DNA of 42,993 nt, from assembly GCA_018064665.1 (NCBI GenBank), contig JAGHUV010000038.1, forward strand, positions 1 to 42,993. Reading direction: 5' to 3'. A program made the translations under genes and the position numbers. Under the pieces are notes generated by a model. The model had not been told where the DNA came from, searched no databases, and saw nothing but the letters and a program-made list of their open reading frames with translations. The DNA comes from Candidatus Crickella caballi (GTDB lineage Bacteria; Bacillota; Clostridia; Peptostreptococcales; Anaerovoracaceae). The first letter of the stretch is position 1, and each line of letters opens with the position of its first letter. Positions 38,490 through 42,993 of this stretch are shown in pieces.

Positions 38490-40309
38490 TAGAGTCCTGC
38501 CTCCTTTCTTTTTCCAAGTCCGAAGTGATCACAGCGCAGACATCTCGAGCATTCCTGGGCAACCTCTGCATCGCTCATGCAGTATTCCATAAGGTCGAAA
38601 TCCTCTTTGCGCTCTGATGCTGTACGTTCTGCCATGTTTACCCTTCCGCATGCAGGTGCAAATTTGTATGATGCAGCTACTCTTTCTGCAGGCATTGCTA
38701 CCTGTCCGTTTCCTCCGAGATACTCATCGATGGTTACAGCCGCAACTTTACCCGCCTCGATAGCTCTGATAACAGTCTCCGGTCCGAATACACAGTCACC
38801 GCCGGCAAATACTCCTTCCATATCTGTGACCTCTGCCGCAAGGTTGGCAACGATCCTGTTTCTTCTGGTAGGAATACCGACCTGAGCCATTGCATCCGAG
38901 TTAATACTCTGTCCAATCGCAACGATGACGATATCTGCAGGTATAACCGTCACATCCTCGTCAGCATTTCTGACAGACGGTCTGCCTCTGTCAACAGGTC
39001 CTGTGACCTGCTTCTGAAGCAGCATTGATTTTACGCGGTTATTTTCATCAACCTCGATTTTTACAGGTGCCATCAGGCTCATGATCTCAGCGCCCTCTGC
39101 CATTGCGCCCTCGATTTCTTCAGCCTGAGCCGTCATATCCTGAATTCTTCTTCTGTATGCACAGACAACGCTCTCAGCACCAAGTCTCAATGAAGTTCTT
39201 GTAGCATCCATTGCAACATTGCCGCCGCCGATTACAACGACCTTCTTACCGCTGAAGTCAGGTCTTTCGCCGTCTCCGATCATTCTCAGGATCTCTACTG
39301 CAGACATTACGCCATCAGCATCTTCGCCGTCTATCCTGAGAGAGGATGCAGCCTGTGCACCTATTCCTATATAAATTGAATCATATTCTTTTCTGATATC
39401 CTCCAGCCTGATATCTTCTCCGATTGACACTCCGGTCTCGAATTCAACACCTGTCTTGAGGATGGCATCGATATCCCTGTCCAGCCATTCATCCGGCAGT
39501 CTGTATGGCGGAATACCATATCTCAGCATGCCTCCGAGTCTGTGTCTCTGATCGAAAACCTTTACCTTGTGGCCCATGAGGCTGAGGTAATATGCTGCTG
39601 TAAGACCGGAAGGGCCGCCGCCGATTACTGCGACCTTCTTTCCTGTCGAAGCACCACATTCAGGAGGAGCAACTACTCCCGCCTTTTCTACAGCCACTCT
39701 CTTGAGGCCTCTGATATTAACAGCGTCATCAACAAGCTGACGACGACAATAATTCTCACAAGGATGTTCACAAACAAGACCGCAAACGCTAGGGAACGGA
39801 TTCTGTCTTCTGATGATTCTGATAGCATCATCATACAGCCCCGCCTGAACACAGCTGATATATCCCGGAATATCAACATGGGTAGGACATGCTGCCATGC
39901 AAGGGATCTCACTTACCTTAGCTGCACACATGTTTTTGTTGATATGTGCCTCGTAATCCTCTCTGAAGGCCAGAAAACCATCCAGAACCAGCTTTGCTCC
40001 TTCGAATCCGATCGCACAATCTGCAGAATCAGCTATTGATCTTGCTGTTTCCTCTATTAAATCAAGATCTCCCAGCTTTCCGTTTCCATCAAGAATCCTG
40101 TCATAAATCGCAGAAAGCTTATCCAGTCCGACACGGCATGGAACACACTTTCCGCAGCTTTGTGCAAGGCAAAGCTTCAGAAACGCGCTGGTCATTTCTA
40201 CCGGGCAGTTTCCTGTAGGCGAACCTTCAAGTCGTCTTGAGAGATCACCATACAGATTCTTCATGATTTTGTCAGCCTCAGAAGGTCTGATGATTCTAAC
40301 TTGTGACAT
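38489..40309 (-). CDS. NuoF C-terminal domain fused to GltD-like NAD(P)H oxidoreductase
   Basis: The product has about 606 residues from ATG 40309 (MSQVRIIRPSEADK) with AGGAC 6 nt upstream. The first about 120 residues match the iron-sulfur tail of NuoF (SCGKCVPCRVGL). A GltD-type part follows: N-terminal cysteines CMAACPTHVDIPGY and CGLVCEHPCENYC, an FAD-binding motif VAVIGGGPSGLTAAYYL near residue 238, and a second Rossmann motif VVVIGGGNVAMDATRT for NAD(P). A C-terminal extra Cys motif (CSRCLRCDHFG) ends it. The FMN/NADH domain of true NuoF is missing. It is coupled to the hydrogenase and probably carries electrons between NAD(P)H and it. Confidence 0.88.
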   Translation of the reverse strand: MSQVRIIRPSEADKIMKNLYGDLSRRLEGSPTGNCPVEMTSAFLKLCLAQSCGKCVPCRVGLDKLSAIYDRILDGNGKLGDLDLIEETARSIADSADCAIGFEGAKLVLDGFLAFREDYEAHINKNMCAAKVSEIPCMAACPTHVDIPGYISCVQAGLYDDAIRIIRRQNPFPSVCGLVCEHPCENYCRRQLVDDAVNIRGLKRVAVEKAGVVAPPECGASTGKKVAVIGGGPSGLTAAYYLSLMGHKVKVFDQRHRLGGMLRYGIPPYRLPDEWLDRDIDAILKTGVEFETGVSIGEDIRLEDIRKEYDSIYIGIGAQAASSLRIDGEDADGVMSAVEILRMIGDGERPDFSGKKVVVIGGGNVAMDATRTSLRLGAESVVCAYRRRIQDMTAQAEEIEGAMAEGAEIMSLMAPVKIEVDENNRVKSMLLQKQVTGPVDRGRPSVRNADEDVTVIPADIVIVAIGQSINSDAMAQVGIPTRRNRIVANLAAEVTDMEGVFAGGDCVFGPETVIRAIEAGKVAAVTIDEYLGGNGQVAMPAERVAASYKFAPACGRVNMAERTASERKEDFDLMEYCMSDAEVAQECSRCLRCDHFGLGKRKEAGL

Positions 40310-40436
40310 TCTTATGTCCTCATCTTTCTTTAGTTTTACTATCAATGCATTCTTCTACTATGTTACCACAAATACAGGCTGCTTTGCATTCAAAACCGCA
40401 TCTCTTGAATTAAACACGATACGAAATTATTAGAAT

Positions 40437-40475
40437 AGCAGTCCGAAAATGCATTTCTTGCACACTCGGACTGCT
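40437..40475. terminator. Hairpin upstream of the hydrogenase operon
   Basis: A 10-bp stem (40437-40446 with 40466-40475) lies in the gap between the propeller gene end and the hydrogenase operon start. It may be a second terminator or an element of the hydrogenase leader. The 40310-40560 gap holds no gene. Confidence 0.5.
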
Positions 40476-40498
40476 GCTATTTCTATTTTTCGTACTTC

Positions 40499-40528
40499 AA
40501 AAAAGCCGGGAGGAATGCTCCTCCCGGC
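40499..40528 (-). terminator. Strong intrinsic terminator of the propeller gene
   Basis: On the minus strand GCCGGGAGGA pairs perfectly with 40505-40514 over a 4-nt loop and is followed by TTTTTTG. It lies 32 bases after the stop codon. Confidence 0.92.
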
Positions 40529-40560
40529 AATGTGTATGCATTGTCTTTGTTTAATGCCTT

Positions 40561-42333
40561 TTATTTAATCTTACTGCTCAGCTTCGTCTTGCTCCATGCT
40601 CCGTAATACTTTGTTGAGCCAAGCTTCTTGTATGCACGAACCTTCACATAATATCTCTTACCCTTCCTGAGCTTTTTGATTACCTTGGACTGCTTTGTGG
40701 TTGTAGTGTACTTCCACTTGTTCTTGCCCTTCTGCTTATAAGCAATCTGATAAGTTGCTCCGCCTGTTGATGCCACCCTGGTCTTCATTTTTACGGTGAA
40801 CTTCTTCTTGCCCGGCGTCGCCTTGTATACTACCGCCTTCTTAGGGTTTATCTTGAATGTCTTTGTAATAGTACCTTTGTAATTTCCTGTTCCCGTGACT
40901 GTTACGGTTGCCTTGCCTACCTTTGTGTTGTTCTTATATGAAATCTCATAATCCACGCCTTTCACTAAAGTTTGGTCAAGGCTGTTTTTAACAGTTACGG
41001 CAGGTGCTTTAGGCGTTCCATCATAACAAATGTTTTCATCTTTGATGGATACAGATTGAATACTTCCGGATTCAGAAGGATCCCGCGCTTCTCCGTCATT
41101 TTCAAATTCGAACGTACGGGTCGCAAGTCCTGCCTCTGAGCCGGCATACAGTGTTTTCCCGTAGAAATCAAGTGTGTATACATCATCAAATTGTCTTGCA
41201 GTCCGAGGATCCGTTGTGGCCCAGGAATTTTCTGCAGATGAGAACTTTTCAGTAAGCTCAAGCTGACCGCCAATAATCATAGAATCTGCTACATAGAATA
41301 TCCCGTCCTTGGAAGTACCGAACCACAGTCCTCCGTCAGGGTCGATCGCAACCGCTCTCAATTCAGAGTCTGTCTGGAAATTGTCCTCTCCAAAGAGATC
41401 ATATCCTGTGTACTCTTCAGGGGGATTTCCCGGAGCATCCACATACCACACCTTGCCGCCATGGTTGTTCATTCCGCCATGTGATCCGGAAGCAACTATC
41501 CAGGCGCCGCCATCTGCATCAGCAGCGATATCTCTTACCCATACGTCAGCCAGTCTATATTCTCCTGTGTTACTATCCATTTCTGATGTGTACTGATACT
41601 TAACTACTTCGCCGTCCTTGAAATATGCAAACCCACCGACGTAAGGACCTGATCCGTCTGATAATTCCGAGTCAGGATAAAATCCGCACCAGATGCCTCC
41701 GGCCCTGTCGAATTCGATATTGTCTACGGACATTGCAGGAAAACCGTCGTCTACATCCCACGTCTGCCATGTTTCAGCCTTAGGATCATACTTTGTCAGT
41801 CCTCCGTATGAACCAAACCATACATTTCCAGACTTATCGATTCTGACATCCTGAACATTGTTGTCAGGAATGGTTGCAGGCTCGTCATCTGCCTGGTAGT
41901 ATGTCAGCTTTCCGTCCTTCATGTAGGCAACACCGCTGTTCTGAAAACCGTTAGTATTGTCTTCGTTCTGAGTGAACCACACACCTCCGTTTGCATCGGG
42001 ACATACAGCTGATACTATTGTACTTGTCAAAGCAGGCTCGCTTGACATGTTGTAAGCAACAAAGTCATCGGAATCCTTAGCATTGTATAAAAGACCGCCG
42101 CCGTATGTTCCTACCCACAGATTTCCATCCTTATCCCTTGCAGTAGATCTGACGCCGCCTTCATTAAATGTACTTGTTGAGAATTCAGAGCCACTGTCAG
42201 ATGTTGTTAATACTACTTTTTGTGTCTGTTGCGAAATGTCACTCTCTGCCGCATATGCCGCAGCTCCCATCATCGGCATCATGGTAAATATCATGGTCAA
42301 CGATAAAAGAATGCTTAGTATTCTCCTTTTCAT
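40561..42333 (-). CDS. Secreted beta-propeller protein with Ig-like and fibronectin III-like C-terminus
   Basis: This 590-residue exported protein has a signal peptide (MKRRILSILLSLTMIFTMM, then AAAYAAE cleavage region). Residues about 55-400 hold repeats like two-component-regulator propeller (Reg_prop) blades: DKDGNLWVGTYGGGL, DKSGNVWFGSYGGLT and DPDGGLWFGTSKDGI. A short Ig-like domain follows near 430-500 (VKNSLDQTLVKGVDYEISYKN then NYKGTITKTF). A very lysine-rich fibronectin III-like domain ends it (QKGKNKWKYTTTTKQSK). There is no kinase, membrane anchor or LPxTG. AGGAGAGGGG precedes the ATG. Binding or sensing of an external ligand is a guess from the fold. Confidence 0.85.
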   Translation of the reverse strand: MKRRILSILLSLTMIFTMMPMMGAAAYAAESDISQQTQKVVLTTSDSGSEFSTSTFNEGGVRSTARDKDGNLWVGTYGGGLLYNAKDSDDFVAYNMSSEPALTSTIVSAVCPDANGGVWFTQNEDNTNGFQNSGVAYMKDGKLTYYQADDEPATIPDNNVQDVRIDKSGNVWFGSYGGLTKYDPKAETWQTWDVDDGFPAMSVDNIEFDRAGGIWCGFYPDSELSDGSGPYVGGFAYFKDGEVVKYQYTSEMDSNTGEYRLADVWVRDIAADADGGAWIVASGSHGGMNNHGGKVWYVDAPGNPPEEYTGYDLFGEDNFQTDSELRAVAIDPDGGLWFGTSKDGIFYVADSMIIGGQLELTEKFSSAENSWATTDPRTARQFDDVYTLDFYGKTLYAGSEAGLATRTFEFENDGEARDPSESGSIQSVSIKDENICYDGTPKAPAVTVKNSLDQTLVKGVDYEISYKNNTKVGKATVTVTGTGNYKGTITKTFKINPKKAVVYKATPGKKKFTVKMKTRVASTGGATYQIAYKQKGKNKWKYTTTTKQSKVIKKLRKGKRYYVKVRAYKKLGSTKYYGAWSKTKLSSKIK

Positions 42334-42418
42334 TTTCTATTCCCCTCTCCTACAACAAATTGAATGTACAATAAGCTTTATGATTAGTCCGCTATATAGA
42401 GCCCTGGGATTGTAATTT

Positions 42419-42447
42419 AACATAATAAATCCTATCACATAATGCAA
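42419..42447 (-). promoter_or_regulatory. Putative promoter of the propeller gene
   Basis: On the minus strand TTGCAT (42442-42447), a 17-bp spacer and TATGTT (42419-42424) lie about 90 bases before the ATG. This is a moderate match to the vegetative consensus. Confidence 0.5.
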
Positions 42448-42519
42448 AGTCTTTTTTTGTTTTTTTGACAAATAACCCACTGGATTCATTTCCCATGGCG
42501 ACAATTCAAAAAAGGTAGA

Positions 42520-42559
42520 AAAAAAGCTATCCAACCTTTATTAGTTGCATAGCTTTTTT
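42520..42559. terminator. Strong bidirectional terminator
   Basis: AAAAAAGCTAT (42520-42530) pairs with ATAGCTTTTTT (42549-42559). CAAC/GTTG extends the stem inside past one mismatch. The arms give U-tracts on both strands. It ends transcription coming from the right edge, including the guaA-like tail at 42638-42679. Confidence 0.85.
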
Positions 42560-42637
42560 GTGATAATATGTTTGTTGCCAAAGAGCAGTCCTGTCTTTTC
42601 AAACGCCAGTGTTTTCAAAAGTTTGCGGTTATTCTTT

Positions 42638-42679
42638 CTATTCGAATTCGATGGTCCCCGGCGGCTTGCTCGTATCCCT
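42638..42679 (-). pseudogene. guaA-like 3' terminus (possible attachment-site remnant)
   Basis: On the minus strand 13 codons read RDTSKPPGTIEFE then TAG. GMP synthases end SKPP-(A/G)-TIE-(W/F)-E, so the match is specific although short. Upstream the same frame is open to about 42800 but no longer resembles GMP synthase and has no start codon. Downstream comes a strong terminator, as after a real gene. The segment is richer in GC than the local average and differs in codons from the relic at 14160. guaA 3' ends are known integration sites for genomic islands and conjugative elements such as Tn5801. An element edge is inferred, not shown. Confidence 0.5.
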
Positions 42680-42696
42680 AAAAAAAACGCCCCAGA

Positions 42697-42776
42697 GGAC
42701 GGAAAACTTCACCGCAGTTGCGGTGATAATGACATCTATCTCCTTTTCACAATGGAAAGTCCGGGTGTTTCCGTCC
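42697..42776 (-). other. Structured noncoding segment
   Basis: GGACGGAAA (42697-42705) is perfectly inverted at 42768-42776. Between them a perfect 7-bp hairpin, TCACCGC (42709-42715) with 42720-42726, has a 4-nt loop. On the minus strand the outer stem is followed within 10 bases by eight T residues (42681-42688). An AAGGAG-preceded ATG inside opens only an 8-codon frame. A small RNA or leader is possible; no family is recognised. Confidence 0.4.
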
Positions 42777-42864
42777 GAACCCCGACCACAATACCATGGA
42801 AAAATCTTTAGGTACTATGATTCGAAGATCTATTCTATTGGCATCATTTTACCATAATACAGCG

Positions 42865-42892
42865 AAAAAGCACACGATATTATTCGTGTGCT
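42865..42892 (-). terminator. Intrinsic terminator near the right edge
   Basis: AGCACACGA (42869-42877) pairs perfectly with 42884-42892 over a 6-nt loop, with TTTTT following on the minus strand. It should end a leftward transcript whose gene lies beyond the window edge. No coding frame survives in the last 100 bases. Confidence 0.85.
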
Positions 42893-42949
42893 TCAGACTG
42901 TAGACAAAGTCCTTTTCTCCACTAACGTGGAGGGAGGGCTTTTCTAGTG

Positions 42950-42983
42950 TCAAAAAACAAGATCAGCGCTCAAAAAACAAGAT
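42950..42983. repeat. Two direct repeats at the right edge
   Basis: TCAAAAAACAAGAT occurs at 42950-42963 and again at 42970-42983, a 20-bp period. The window ends ten bases later, so the array may continue. It could be part of a tandem repeat or the end region of a mobile element. Confidence 0.7.
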
Positions 42984-42993
42984 TTATAATCTC

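Noticed and set aside
42745-42775. GGAAAGTCCGGG, similar to a conserved RNase P RNA core sequence.
   Set aside because: No other RNase P helices or the full-length structure are present around it; treated as a chance match.
42545-42857. Plus-strand short open frames at the right end.
   Set aside because: They are antisense to the guaA-like tail and the structured segment, and no protein family is recognisable.
42950-42983. Possible start of a CRISPR array (two repeats 20 bp apart).
   Set aside because: The period is too short for CRISPR repeat-spacer units and the repeat is low in complexity.

Overview
The window reads as chromosomal DNA of an anaerobic, low-to-moderate GC Gram-positive bacterium of class Clostridia. 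The evidence is sortase-assembled pili with LPxTG signals, AGGAGG-type ribosome binding sites, an [FeFe]-hydrogenase, a type III glutamine synthetase, an ECF transporter S component and a GEMM-I riboswitch. Placement near Anaerovoracaceae/Mogibacterium-like lineages is an inference from protein character only. Almost everything lies on the minus strand; only a LysR and a Crp/Fnr regulator are on the plus strand.

Layout from left to right. 1-428: a block bounded by inverted repeats, then a hairpin downstream of glmS. 429-2246: glmS. 2451-11970: a pilus operon transcribed leftwards in the order coiled-coil protein, signal peptidase I, 1470-residue tip adhesin, major pilin, class C sortase, minor pilin, second sortase. 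Its leader (about 12293 to 11971) has a promoter, a cyclic-di-GMP-I riboswitch aptamer and an intrinsic terminator, so second-messenger control of pilus transcription is predicted. 12557-16994: purA, purB and pyrG, with a relic of a guaA 3' end just before pyrG. 17114-20230: glnN (GSIII) divergent from a LysR regulator, with a perfect palindrome between them. 20383-24047: an amidohydrolase, a PAP2-family membrane protein and a copper ATPase gene destroyed by an internal deletion. 24051-30388: the F1Fo ATP synthase operon (a, c, b, alpha, gamma, beta, epsilon). It has no atpH; a delta C-terminal-like domain is instead fused to the N-terminus of alpha. The c subunit has a long N-terminal extension and gamma a C-terminal tail. 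30438-33258: a YfcC-type transporter and an M20 peptidase. 33514-35838: a four-gene cluster (ECF S component, membrane-anchored SUOX-fold domain, SAM methyltransferase, THEP1-like NTPase) divergent from a Crp/Fnr regulator. 36765-40309: an [FeFe]-hydrogenase coupled to a NuoF-tail/GltD fusion. 40561-42333: a secreted beta-propeller protein. 42334-42993: noncoding DNA with strong terminators and a short segment matching the end of a guaA gene, possibly the edge of an integrated element.

The most notable points are the riboswitch-controlled pilus operon, the delta-alpha fusion in the ATP synthase, and two unrelated guaA 3'-end fragments. All calls come from reading the sequence; no database search was run.
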